From positions 1 through 64,000 of the forward strand of contig JAEYWD010000124.1 in NCBI GenBank assembly GCA_023429135.1: 64,000 nucleotides of DNA, given 5' to 3'. Positions 44,815 to 53,841 of the stretch are shown in pieces (position 1 is the first letter of the stretch; every line of letters begins with the position of its first letter). The notes under the pieces are model-generated. The model saw only the letters and a program-made list of their open reading frames with translations. It made no database searches and had not been told where the DNA came from. The stretch is from Bacteroidota bacterium. GTDB taxonomy: Bacteria; Bacteroidota; Bacteroidia; Bacteroidales; JAAUTT01. Made by a program: the position numbers and the translations under genes.

Positions 44815-46737
44815 ATGCAGATAAAATTCTTACTCCTTTTTCTTAACTCCTGGCTTCTGATCTTTGGTGGCCTCAGGGCTCAATCCGTCACAAAACAAGA
44901 CAAAGGGGATGAAGATGCAGATATGGACAATCTGGTTAAGATCCGCGACCAGAAGGCTATTGACAACGCTATAAATGGTTGGTGGGCTGCTTCTATGAAA
45001 ACGCATGAAGAGCGTATTGCCTGGTGGCGGGAAGCTCGCTTTGGAATGTTTGTACACTGGGGTATTTACTCTCTGCCCGCCGGCGAATGGAACGGGGAAA
45101 AAATAAATGGGTACGCCGAGCATCTTATGCGGAAAGAAAAGATATCACGAGCCGACTATCTTGAACTCGCTCACAGGTTTAATCCTGTAGATTTTAATGC
45201 CGATGCCTGGATCGCCGCTGCAAAAAAAGCCGGAATGCATTATTTCATCATAACAGCAAAACATCATGACGGATTTGCCATGTACCCCTCAAAAGTTTCT
45301 GATTTTAATATCAGCAAACAAACACCCTTTAAAAGGGATCCTATGGCTGAATTATCTACAGCCTGTAAAAAGTACCGGGTGAAATTTGGTTTTTACTATT
45401 CACATGCTTTCGATTGGGAACACCCTGATGCTCCCGGAAACGACTGGGAATTTCAAAATCCGGGAGGTGACCTGAACTTATTTGGCGGAACAAATTGGTA
45501 CGATATGCATCCTGAATTATTGCCCAAGGCAGTTAAATATGTCGATGAGAAAGCTATACCGCAAATAAAGGAACTTATCCGGATATATCATCCTGATATC
45601 TTGTGGTTTGATACTCCCCACAAACTGCCCCTTTCTGAGAATATCCGTATTCTTAAAGCCATCAGAGAAACTGATCCGGATATAGTTGTAAATGGTCGGT
45701 TGGCGAGAAGCAGTTCGGTTATGTTTGGCGATTACAAAAATACAGCCGACCGTCCTGCTGAATTTTTTCCTGTGGAGTGCGATTGGGAAGCTATCCCCAC
45801 CACAAATGAGTCATATGGGTATCACAAGTTCGATAACTCACATAAACCCGCAGCATTCTTTATAAGGTTACTGGCTAATGCCGCTTCACGGGGAGGTAAT
45901 CTGCTTATGAACATAGGGCCTATGGGGAACGGAGCCATCGATCCTAAAGATTTAGCTGCTCTGGACAGTATTGGAGAGTGGATGAGTAAAAATGGTGAGA
46001 GTATATATGGAACAAATCATTCATCTCTCCCAATGCAAAGCTGGGGCTTTTCTACCCGAAAGGACAATCGTTTGTACTTGCATGTTTTCGATTGGCCTGT
46101 TGATAATAAACTAGTTGTTGGCGGCTTAAAAAGCAACTGTAAAAGTGCCCGGATTATTTCAGGTAAACCAACCGGAAATTTGAAAATAAACCGCATCAAC
46201 CCCTTGGATATTTGTATTCAATTACCTGCCGTAAAACCAGACCGTATAAATGTTATCGTTCTGGAAACAGAAGGGGATATTGAAACTGATTCAGTGAGAG
46301 TCATCTCTCCCTGCATGAATACACGTTTGCTGGCTTTCGATGCAGATTTGCAAGGCGGCGGTTTTCATTACGGAGATGGGAAAGCAAAAAGATATTATGT
46401 TGACGGTTGGAAAAGTTCCGAACAATGGCTTGAATGGAAATTCAGAACACTCGAATCCGATAGTTTTCACGTTATCCTAAAGTTTGCCGGTTCAAACGGG
46501 AGTGGCGGTTCTTTTGTCCTTTCAGTGGATAACACCCGCTTACAGGGTAATGTCCCGGTCCTACAGCAAAAAGAAGAAATCAATTCCTTATTCCTGGGAA
46601 CAATTCAGCTTGTCGATGGTGTTCACCTCCTTCAAATAAAGCCGGAACAAATTACAAACACTGAATTAATGAAGATATTGGAAATAGTTTTGGTTCCTGT
46701 AAAAGATGAAAATAATCAAATACACACTGATATTTAA
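44815..46737 (+). CDS. GH29 alpha-L-fucosidase with C-terminal beta-sandwich domain
   Basis: The 640-residue enzyme has a signal peptide (GGLRAQS). The TIM barrel begins WWREARFGMFVHWGIYSLPAG and includes the fucose-binding HHDGFAMY. The predicted nucleophile is D266 in ILWFDTP. A C-terminal region (about residues 510-630) looks like a carbohydrate-binding beta sandwich. The retaining mechanism releases alpha-linked fucose. Its start lies 37 bases after the lyase and it precedes a second GH29 gene by 11 bases. Confidence 0.93.
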   Translation: MQIKFLLLFLNSWLLIFGGLRAQSVTKQDKGDEDADMDNLVKIRDQKAIDNAINGWWAASMKTHEERIAWWREARFGMFVHWGIYSLPAGEWNGEKINGYAEHLMRKEKISRADYLELAHRFNPVDFNADAWIAAAKKAGMHYFIITAKHHDGFAMYPSKVSDFNISKQTPFKRDPMAELSTACKKYRVKFGFYYSHAFDWEHPDAPGNDWEFQNPGGDLNLFGGTNWYDMHPELLPKAVKYVDEKAIPQIKELIRIYHPDILWFDTPHKLPLSENIRILKAIRETDPDIVVNGRLARSSSVMFGDYKNTADRPAEFFPVECDWEAIPTTNESYGYHKFDNSHKPAAFFIRLLANAASRGGNLLMNIGPMGNGAIDPKDLAALDSIGEWMSKNGESIYGTNHSSLPMQSWGFSTRKDNRLYLHVFDWPVDNKLVVGGLKSNCKSARIISGKPTGNLKINRINPLDICIQLPAVKPDRINVIVLETEGDIETDSVRVISPCMNTRLLAFDADLQGGGFHYGDGKAKRYYVDGWKSSEQWLEWKFRTLESDSFHVILKFAGSNGSGGSFVLSVDNTRLQGNVPVLQQKEEINSLFLGTIQLVDGVHLLQIKPEQITNTELMKILEIVLVPVKDENNQIHTDI

Positions 46738-46748
46738 AACTCAATACT

Positions 46749-48179
46749 ATGAGAAAAAAAACACTAATTACCATTCTTTTTATTTTTATGGCCGGCACAA
46801 TATTGGCGCAGGATTCGGTCTCCCGTGAAAAACGTATGCAATGGTGGCGCGAAGCCCGCTTCGGCATGTTTATTCATTGGGGGGTTTACTCTGTTCCCGG
46901 CGGTGTTTACGAAGGACATCAAATGAACCGGGGTGGTGCCGAATGGATAATGAACCGCCATAAAATACCAGTTCTGGAATATAGAAAATATGCAAGTCGG
47001 TTTAACCCGGTGAAATTCGATGCCGAAGCATGGGTTAAAATGGCCAGTGACGCAGGAATGAAATATATCGTGATAACATCCAAACATCATGATGGTTTTG
47101 CATTGTTTAAATCGGAAGCAAGTAAATGGAATATAGCAGACGCAACCCCCTACGGCAAAGATGTGCTTAAACAATTGGCCGACGCTTGTAAAAAGCATGG
47201 GATCAAACTTGGTTTCTATTATTCTCACGCGCAGGACTGGAATAACCCCGGCGGGTCAGCAGCAAGAAAGATAACTGCAGAAGGTTGGCATAACCCCGAT
47301 TCTGCATTGATAGATGCATATACAAAAGAACACAGCGGACATTGGGATCCTTTTCAAACGACTGCAACCATGGGCGAATATATCGATCGCGTGGCCGTTC
47401 CACAGGTAAAGGAGTTATTAACAAATTATGGGGAAGTCGCTGTTCTATGGTGGGATACTCCTACCAACATGAACGATGAATATGCCCAAAAACTTCAGGG
47501 TCTCCTTAAACTGCAACCTCAAATAATTACCAATGACCGCCTAAAACGTCCCAATTTCCCCGGAGATTACAAAACTCCGGAACAGAAAATACCAAAGCCG
47601 GAAGAGCTGGATGGTAAAGATTGGGAAACCTGCATGACCATGAACGGAAGTTGGGGATTTAAAAGTTATGATCATAATTGGAAGAGCTCGGAAACACTTA
47701 TTCGTAACCTCGTTGATATTGCTTCCAAAGGCGGTAATTTTTTACTGAATGTCGGACCGACCGCTGAAGGTGAATTCCCACAGGAAAGTGTTGCTCGTTT
47801 GAAGGAAGTAGGAGATTGGATGAAGGTGAACGGTGAGGCAATTTATGGAACAAAAGCAAGTCCGTGGGGACCTTTCGAATGGGGGCGCTGCACCCAGAAA
47901 GAAAATAAAAGCAACACCATTCTTTATTTCTCGGTATTCAACTGGCCTGCTAACGGAAAATTAATGATTCCTGATCTGAAGAATAAAGTTATTTCCTCCT
48001 CTCTGTTAGTGAATAAATCAAAAGTTAAGGCCGTTTCTTCACCGGAAGGACTCATTCTGGAACTTCCAGCCAACGCCCCCAATACAATTGCAACCGTTAT
48101 AAAAGTTGAAGTGAAGGGAATTGTTGAAAACAAGATGTCAACTCCAAAAAAAGCGATGAAAACCGGTGAATTGGATTAA
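46749..48179 (+). CDS. Second GH29 alpha-L-fucosidase
   Basis: A 476-residue GH29 enzyme with signal peptide (GTILAQDS). The motifs match the preceding gene (WWREARFGMFIHWGVYSVPGG, KHHDGFALF), with predicted nucleophile D236 in VLWWDTP. It lacks the extra C-terminal module. The two proteins share only part of their sequence, so they are not a fresh duplication and may attack differently linked fucose residues. The gap before the next gene is 84 bases. Confidence 0.93.
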   Translation: MRKKTLITILFIFMAGTILAQDSVSREKRMQWWREARFGMFIHWGVYSVPGGVYEGHQMNRGGAEWIMNRHKIPVLEYRKYASRFNPVKFDAEAWVKMASDAGMKYIVITSKHHDGFALFKSEASKWNIADATPYGKDVLKQLADACKKHGIKLGFYYSHAQDWNNPGGSAARKITAEGWHNPDSALIDAYTKEHSGHWDPFQTTATMGEYIDRVAVPQVKELLTNYGEVAVLWWDTPTNMNDEYAQKLQGLLKLQPQIITNDRLKRPNFPGDYKTPEQKIPKPEELDGKDWETCMTMNGSWGFKSYDHNWKSSETLIRNLVDIASKGGNFLLNVGPTAEGEFPQESVARLKEVGDWMKVNGEAIYGTKASPWGPFEWGRCTQKENKSNTILYFSVFNWPANGKLMIPDLKNKVISSSLLVNKSKVKAVSSPEGLILELPANAPNTIATVIKVEVKGIVENKMSTPKKAMKTGELD

Positions 48180-48263
48180 AAAAAATGATCCACCGGCACC
48201 TCTGGCTTATCCGAAGTGACAATCAGGGAGACGAGGAAATAAATAAAGAAAAACTACAACATT

Positions 48264-50771
48264 ATGAATCGGCAAATAATAGTTTTACTGTTCGTACTTA
48301 ATATCCCGGTTATCTACGGGGCTATTCTGAAAGCGCAATCGGTAGTTGACAATACTTCATATGTTTCAGCGGCCGATATTACTTACGATAAACCGGTAAG
48401 CCGCAGTGAAGAAGGTTTGCCTATCGGAAACGGACGCATGGGAACCTTGGTTTGGACCGTTCCCTCTGTCCTGAAATTCCAGGTTAACAGAGTAGATATT
48501 TTCGGAAACAATACGGCTTCTGACAATTTTTATGTAAGGAATACCGATTACTGTGGGGGAGCAGGAATTGTAGATATTGACTTTGGTGATCATGGCAGAG
48601 ATGTGTTTACCGGTGATAATTTCAAACAGCATCTTTCCTGCTCCGATGGGATGGTTACAACTTCAGGGAATGGTGTTAGTGTCGATGCATTGATTTGGAA
48701 TGAAAAAGATGTAATGGCTGTCCGGGTAAACGATCGACGAAAGGAGCCATTATCTGTGACTGCCAGTCTGCGGATGCTTCGGATGCCCATTACAAATACA
48801 GGTAATCATAAGGCAATTTCAAAGACAAATGTTCTGGAAAACAAAATCATCCTGACTCAGGTTTTTGAAGAAGACGACTATTATTGTAGTTCTGCCGTTG
48901 TTATTGCGGTTTCAGGCCGCGATGCAAAACCCGTGTTCCATAATGATATGGAGGTAAAATTAATTGCAAAACCGGGGAATGACCAGTTCACAATTTACAT
49001 CGCCAGCGCTGCAACTTTTGACCGGAAAGAGGATGTGACCGGAATGGCAATGAAACAATTGGAACCAGCAATGGCTGTTGGATTTGATGATATTTACAGG
49101 TCGAATGTTGCATGGTGGAAAAATTTCTGGAGCAAAGGATATGTGCATATGCACAGTTCAGATGGCGAAGCTGATTTCATTGAAAAGAACTATTGGTATT
49201 ACCTGTATGTTATGGCTTCCAGTTCAAGAGGGAAATATCCTCCCAAATTTAATGGCATGTTGTGGTCGACCAATGGCGACGCCCGTAAATGGGGTAATTT
49301 GTATTGGGGAGCAAACCAAAGTTGTCTGTATAATGCATTGTTCCCTACCAACAGGATGGAGCTGCTGGATCCCATGTTTTCAATGTATACTGGCATGAGA
49401 ACTTCATTGGAAATTGCAGCCCGGCAACAATGGGGGAGCAAGGGGATCTATATTCCCGAAACAGTTGGTTTTAACGGTTTGCCCGAATTGCCTGAAAATA
49501 TTGCAACAGAGATGCGGGATTTATACCTTCTCAAAAAGCAGTGGAATGCCCGTTCCGATTTATTTAATGCTTATGCCTCCACAAAAATGCCTTTCCTGAG
49601 TACCTGGAACTGGAAAAAGGATATAGGTTGGAAAAACGGAAAGTGGATTTTTACAGATAAGGGAGGAGGGCCTTTTGGACATGTGACCCATATCTTTTCG
49701 CGAGGTGCAAAAATTGCGTACCAATATTGGCAGAAGTATGAATATACCCACGACACGGTGTGGCTGAAGAAAGAAGCTTATCCTATGTTGAAGGGAATGA
49801 CAGAGTTTTATTTTAACTTTCCGGATGTTAGGAAGGAAGCTGACGGGAAATATCATATTTATAACGTAAACGATAATGAGTCGGTATGGGGAGGCCATAA
49901 TACTGTCGAAGAAATATCTTCCATGATGGGCATCTTTTCTGCTACCATCAGAGCTTCCGAAATCCTGAATACCGATAACGAAAGCAGATCTGTCTGGAAG
50001 GAGTTCCTGAATAATCTTTCTTCACTTCCTTTAAGTACTTCTTATCCTGAGAAATTCTCCGGAAATGTACCTGTTACCTGGGTAAAGTCACTGGCTTCCC
50101 CCACCCATGGAGAAGGTTACGGACGGCCCGATCCCAACACCATGCCTGTATGGTTTTTCGACTTATGTAATCTCAATTGTAACAAGCCCGAAATGATCAA
50201 AATAGCCAATGCCACATTCGATAGTTATTTTCGGGAAGGTATAAATTCCGGGACATCTGTATACGTCCTTTCTAAATTACCTGTAGCAGGAACAATATTG
50301 GGCAGAGCCGATGTAACAAGATATTTAATTCCCAATCAGATTAGAACTTCCGAAAGCGAAGTCATGCCAAACAGGATGGATCTTCGGGAAGGCTATCAGA
50401 CTATGAGTGTTCAACGTTTAGGCAGGGCTGCCGAGGCTCTGCACAATGCCCTTTGCCAAAGCATCCCTCCCTGGCCCGGGAAAGATCCTGTAATACATGT
50501 ATTTCCTGCCTGGCCAGCCGCATGGGATGCACAGTTCAAACTCCTTTGCAGAGGTAATTTTTTAGTCACCTCTTCCTTTCGGGCCGGTAAAGTTGAGTTT
50601 GTTGAGATCCTTTCTCAAAGCGGAACACCTTGCAGTATTAGTAATCCCTGGATCGGAGCGGATGTTCTGATATGCCGGGACGGGGAAAAGGCCGGCCGGT
50701 TGAAAGGTAGAATATTGAATTTCAATACAAGTAAAAATGAAATAATCCGGTTAACAATCCTTAAAAATTAA
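48264..50771 (+). CDS. GH95-like six-hairpin glycosidase (DUF5703-type N-terminus)
   Basis: The 835-residue protein has a signal peptide (AILKAQS). The N-terminal beta domain reads SEEGLPIGNGRMGTLVW, like GH95 enzymes, but continues as in DUF5703 proteins. The central (alpha/alpha)6 barrel has KFNGMLWSTNGD and YWGANQSCLYNALFP where GH95 has the N-I-N-x-E-M-N-Y-W motif, so the catalytic asparagine pair is not conserved in the GH95 form. The C-terminus (HVFPAWPAAWDAQFKLLCRG) is again GH95-like. It is probably a glycosidase with a different specificity; activity is not established. Confidence 0.7.
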   Translation: MNRQIIVLLFVLNIPVIYGAILKAQSVVDNTSYVSAADITYDKPVSRSEEGLPIGNGRMGTLVWTVPSVLKFQVNRVDIFGNNTASDNFYVRNTDYCGGAGIVDIDFGDHGRDVFTGDNFKQHLSCSDGMVTTSGNGVSVDALIWNEKDVMAVRVNDRRKEPLSVTASLRMLRMPITNTGNHKAISKTNVLENKIILTQVFEEDDYYCSSAVVIAVSGRDAKPVFHNDMEVKLIAKPGNDQFTIYIASAATFDRKEDVTGMAMKQLEPAMAVGFDDIYRSNVAWWKNFWSKGYVHMHSSDGEADFIEKNYWYYLYVMASSSRGKYPPKFNGMLWSTNGDARKWGNLYWGANQSCLYNALFPTNRMELLDPMFSMYTGMRTSLEIAARQQWGSKGIYIPETVGFNGLPELPENIATEMRDLYLLKKQWNARSDLFNAYASTKMPFLSTWNWKKDIGWKNGKWIFTDKGGGPFGHVTHIFSRGAKIAYQYWQKYEYTHDTVWLKKEAYPMLKGMTEFYFNFPDVRKEADGKYHIYNVNDNESVWGGHNTVEEISSMMGIFSATIRASEILNTDNESRSVWKEFLNNLSSLPLSTSYPEKFSGNVPVTWVKSLASPTHGEGYGRPDPNTMPVWFFDLCNLNCNKPEMIKIANATFDSYFREGINSGTSVYVLSKLPVAGTILGRADVTRYLIPNQIRTSESEVMPNRMDLREGYQTMSVQRLGRAAEALHNALCQSIPPWPGKDPVIHVFPAWPAAWDAQFKLLCRGNFLVTSSFRAGKVEFVEILSQSGTPCSISNPWIGADVLICRDGEKAGRLKGRILNFNTSKNEIIRLTILKN

Positions 50772-50775
50772 CACT

Positions 50776-53700
50776 ATGATTAAATACAACTACATTCTGA
50801 TTTTTATATGTTTTCTTCTCACCCCTGTTTCTCCGGTGATGGGGAAGCCAGCACCCAATCTTTTGAGTCCTGACGGTAATATGCATTTTATCCTTCAAAC
50901 CGAAAATAAACAATTATTTTTTTCGGTAACACTCAATGGTAAAACAGTAATAGAAAAATCGCCATTAAGAATGATGATAGATTCTGTTGAAATAACCAAT
51001 GGCATTAAAACCGGCGCAATCAGTAACTATAACATTGACGAAACCTATCCATGGTATGGCATTCATTCCGTAGCTATCAACCGGTGTAATGGCTTCATAA
51101 TAGATGTGAAGCATATTAAATCTGCAATAGCTTACAAAATAGATATTCGTTTATTTAACGATGCCGCCGCATTCCGGTTAATAGTACCGGGAACTGACAA
51201 TGTGCAGCGCAAACCTGATGAAACAACTGTGTTTACCTTTCCTTTAGGCTGTACATCCTGGTATCACGATATAAATGGTCATTATGAAGGAGTTCACAAA
51301 AAAAGAGCTCTCGACACTGTTCCGGCAGGTCAGTGGGTAGCGCCCCCTCTTACAGTAAAACTTCCCGGAGATAACGGCTATGCTGCCATTACGGAAGGCG
51401 ATCTTAAGAATTATGCAGGTATGGCATTACAAACCGATGGAAAATGTGGTTTTGTGACGCGATTGGCACATGCGCAACCTGTATCCTATCCGTACGAATT
51501 AAGATATAGTAAGGAAGATGTGGAACGCCTTTCAAAGATAGCTGCCGTAAAGGGGACAATTTCAACTCCCTGGAGGATAATAATGGCAGCAAAAGACTTA
51601 AACACACTTGTCAATTGCGATGCTGTTCATAATCTTTGTCCTGCTCCCGATAAAAAATTGTTTCCCGAAGGAATGAATACTACATGGATTCGTCCTGGTC
51701 GAGCTGTATGGAAATACCTCGATGGAGGAGGCGACGGCACCCTGCAAACCATGAAAGAATTCTCCCGGATGGCAAGCGACCTCGGATTTGAACATAACAT
51801 CCTTGAAGGGTTTTGGCGCAATTGGACAGATGAGGAGATCAAGGAACTGGTTAACTATTCAAACAAGCTTTGTGTGGGGATCTGGATCTGGAAACATTCC
51901 AAGGAGCTTCGCGATTCATCGGAACGTCTTCGCTTTTTCAAAACATGCCATGATCTGGGAATTACCGGGTTAAAAATTGATTTCTTCGATCATGAAGCAA
52001 AGGAGGTCATCGATTTGTACCAATCCATTCTCAGAGAAACTGCACAGTTAAAACTATTGGTGAACTTTCACGGAGCCAATAAACCAACCGGAGAATCGCG
52101 TACATGGCCCAATGAATTAACGAGGGAAGGAATCAGAGGGATGGAAGCCAGCAGGCTTGCTGACAGGGCTACCCATAATACAACTGTACCTTTTACAAGG
52201 TTTCTTGCAGGACATGCCGAATATACACCTGTTCATTTTGGTGACCGGCGGAAAAATACTACCTGGACGCACCAGATAGCAAGTGCTGCCATTTTCTGGA
52301 CTCCCATGCTGACTTATGCGGCAAGTCCGGCTAACCTGCTCTCTAATCCTGCTGTTGAAATGATCAAAAGCATTCCTTCCACCTGGGACGAAACGCTGGC
52401 GCTTCCATCTTCCGAAATCGGCGAACTTGTAGCTTATGCCCAACGGAAAGGGAATACATGGTTTCTGTCTGTGATAAATGGGCAGAACCCTAAAATTGTC
52501 AGGATTCCGTTGTCGTTTCTCTCCGATAAAGAATATAACACCTTAATCGTTCGTGATAATAAAGACAATTCTGCAAGTGTAAAGCTGGAAAATAAAATGT
52601 CCAAAAAGACGGATATTATTGAAATAGAGTTAGGAGAAGGAGGTGGATTTATTGCACGGTTCGGCACCGGTACAGCCCCCGCTTCCAAACCGAAGCGAGG
52701 CACATCGCCCGGAGTGCCCGGCGCCCATCTGAATTATACTCCCGGTTCAGTTCCTGACTCATGGGCAAAGGCCACTGCCGAAACTGTTATGGCCCGCTAT
52801 CCCGATTATCGTACAGCCTACTGGAAGGACTGGTCATATGTTCAAGGTTATATGTTCTGTGGTTTTGAAATGTTATACCGTTCGACAGGCGATAAAAAAT
52901 ACATGGAATACATCAAACAGTACATCGATCATTTTGTGGACAAGGATGGCAATTATACCGGGGATAAACTTACCAATCTCGATAACCTGATGACCGCGAC
53001 TTCCATTGTGGCAATGTACCAGTATACAGGTGATGAGCGATATAAAAAAGCGGCAATGCAGTTCCGGAAAGTATTCGACACATACCCTAGAACCGACGGC
53101 CAGTTCTGGCATGGCAACGGTAAACCGAATATGTGGATCGATGGTATTTTTATGGGTCAGATGTTTCTTATCCGTTATGGTCAGGTGATAGGCGATGCCT
53201 CATATAGCTACGAAGAGGCTGCCCGCCAGATCACCGTATTCTCAAAACATTGCGCTAAAGGCAATTCAGGTTTGTATCTCCATGCCTGGAGCGAAAAACC
53301 GAAAGAAACTGCCTGGGCCGATACTATTACAGGACTGTCGCCCGAAGTATGGAGCGAAGGTTTAGGCTGGTATGCCCTGGTTATTCCGGAACTATTAGCC
53401 GTAATTCCCAAAGACCATCCTAAATATTCTGAAGTGTTAAGTATTTATACACGCCTTGCCGAAGGCCTGAAGAATACCCAGGATACCCAAACCGGTGGAT
53501 GGTATATGATTGTCGATAAAGGAACTCTACCAGGAAACTGGATCGATCCTTCAGGAACTGCTATGTTCGTGTACTCCATTCAAAGGGGAATTGATCTGGG
53601 TTTGTTGGATAAAAAAACATACGGGCCGGTTGCCAAACGCGGATTCGAAAGCCTGGCAGCTTTTGTGAAAATCAATGATAATGGATTAGTCGATGTTCTT

Positions 53701-53832
53701 GGAGCCGGCGATGGCATCTCTGTAAAAAAAGATTTTGCTACCTACGTTAATGTACCCAGGATAACAAATGCCAAGGAAGCTGTTGCTGGTTTTCTTTGGG
53801 CTTCAGCTATTATGGAAAAAACCAAACAATAA
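50776..53832 (+). CDS. GH97-GH105 fusion glycosidase
   Basis: The 1018-residue protein has a signal peptide (PVSPVMGK). The first part (about 28-630) is GH97: beta-sandwich LSPDGNMHFILQT, then a barrel with GITGLKIDFFD, where D402 is the likely nucleophile of the retaining alpha-galactosidase-type subgroup, and GMEASRL with E457 as probable acid/base. A Pro/Lys-rich linker at about 630-652 joins it to a GH105 (alpha/alpha)6 domain (about 655-1018). This has NLDNLMTAT and WIDGIFMGQMF, with D789 as predicted catalytic Asp. GH105 enzymes hydrate unsaturated uronic acid at chain ends. Both families are normally separate proteins. The gene starts only 4 bases after the previous stop. Confidence 0.9.
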   Translation: MIKYNYILIFICFLLTPVSPVMGKPAPNLLSPDGNMHFILQTENKQLFFSVTLNGKTVIEKSPLRMMIDSVEITNGIKTGAISNYNIDETYPWYGIHSVAINRCNGFIIDVKHIKSAIAYKIDIRLFNDAAAFRLIVPGTDNVQRKPDETTVFTFPLGCTSWYHDINGHYEGVHKKRALDTVPAGQWVAPPLTVKLPGDNGYAAITEGDLKNYAGMALQTDGKCGFVTRLAHAQPVSYPYELRYSKEDVERLSKIAAVKGTISTPWRIIMAAKDLNTLVNCDAVHNLCPAPDKKLFPEGMNTTWIRPGRAVWKYLDGGGDGTLQTMKEFSRMASDLGFEHNILEGFWRNWTDEEIKELVNYSNKLCVGIWIWKHSKELRDSSERLRFFKTCHDLGITGLKIDFFDHEAKEVIDLYQSILRETAQLKLLVNFHGANKPTGESRTWPNELTREGIRGMEASRLADRATHNTTVPFTRFLAGHAEYTPVHFGDRRKNTTWTHQIASAAIFWTPMLTYAASPANLLSNPAVEMIKSIPSTWDETLALPSSEIGELVAYAQRKGNTWFLSVINGQNPKIVRIPLSFLSDKEYNTLIVRDNKDNSASVKLENKMSKKTDIIEIELGEGGGFIARFGTGTAPASKPKRGTSPGVPGAHLNYTPGSVPDSWAKATAETVMARYPDYRTAYWKDWSYVQGYMFCGFEMLYRSTGDKKYMEYIKQYIDHFVDKDGNYTGDKLTNLDNLMTATSIVAMYQYTGDERYKKAAMQFRKVFDTYPRTDGQFWHGNGKPNMWIDGIFMGQMFLIRYGQVIGDASYSYEEAARQITVFSKHCAKGNSGLYLHAWSEKPKETAWADTITGLSPEVWSEGLGWYALVIPELLAVIPKDHPKYSEVLSIYTRLAEGLKNTQDTQTGGWYMIVDKGTLPGNWIDPSGTAMFVYSIQRGIDLGLLDKKTYGPVAKRGFESLAAFVKINDNGLVDVLGAGDGISVKKDFATYVNVPRITNAKEAVAGFLWASAIMEKTKQ

Positions 53833-53841
53833 AATAATTAT

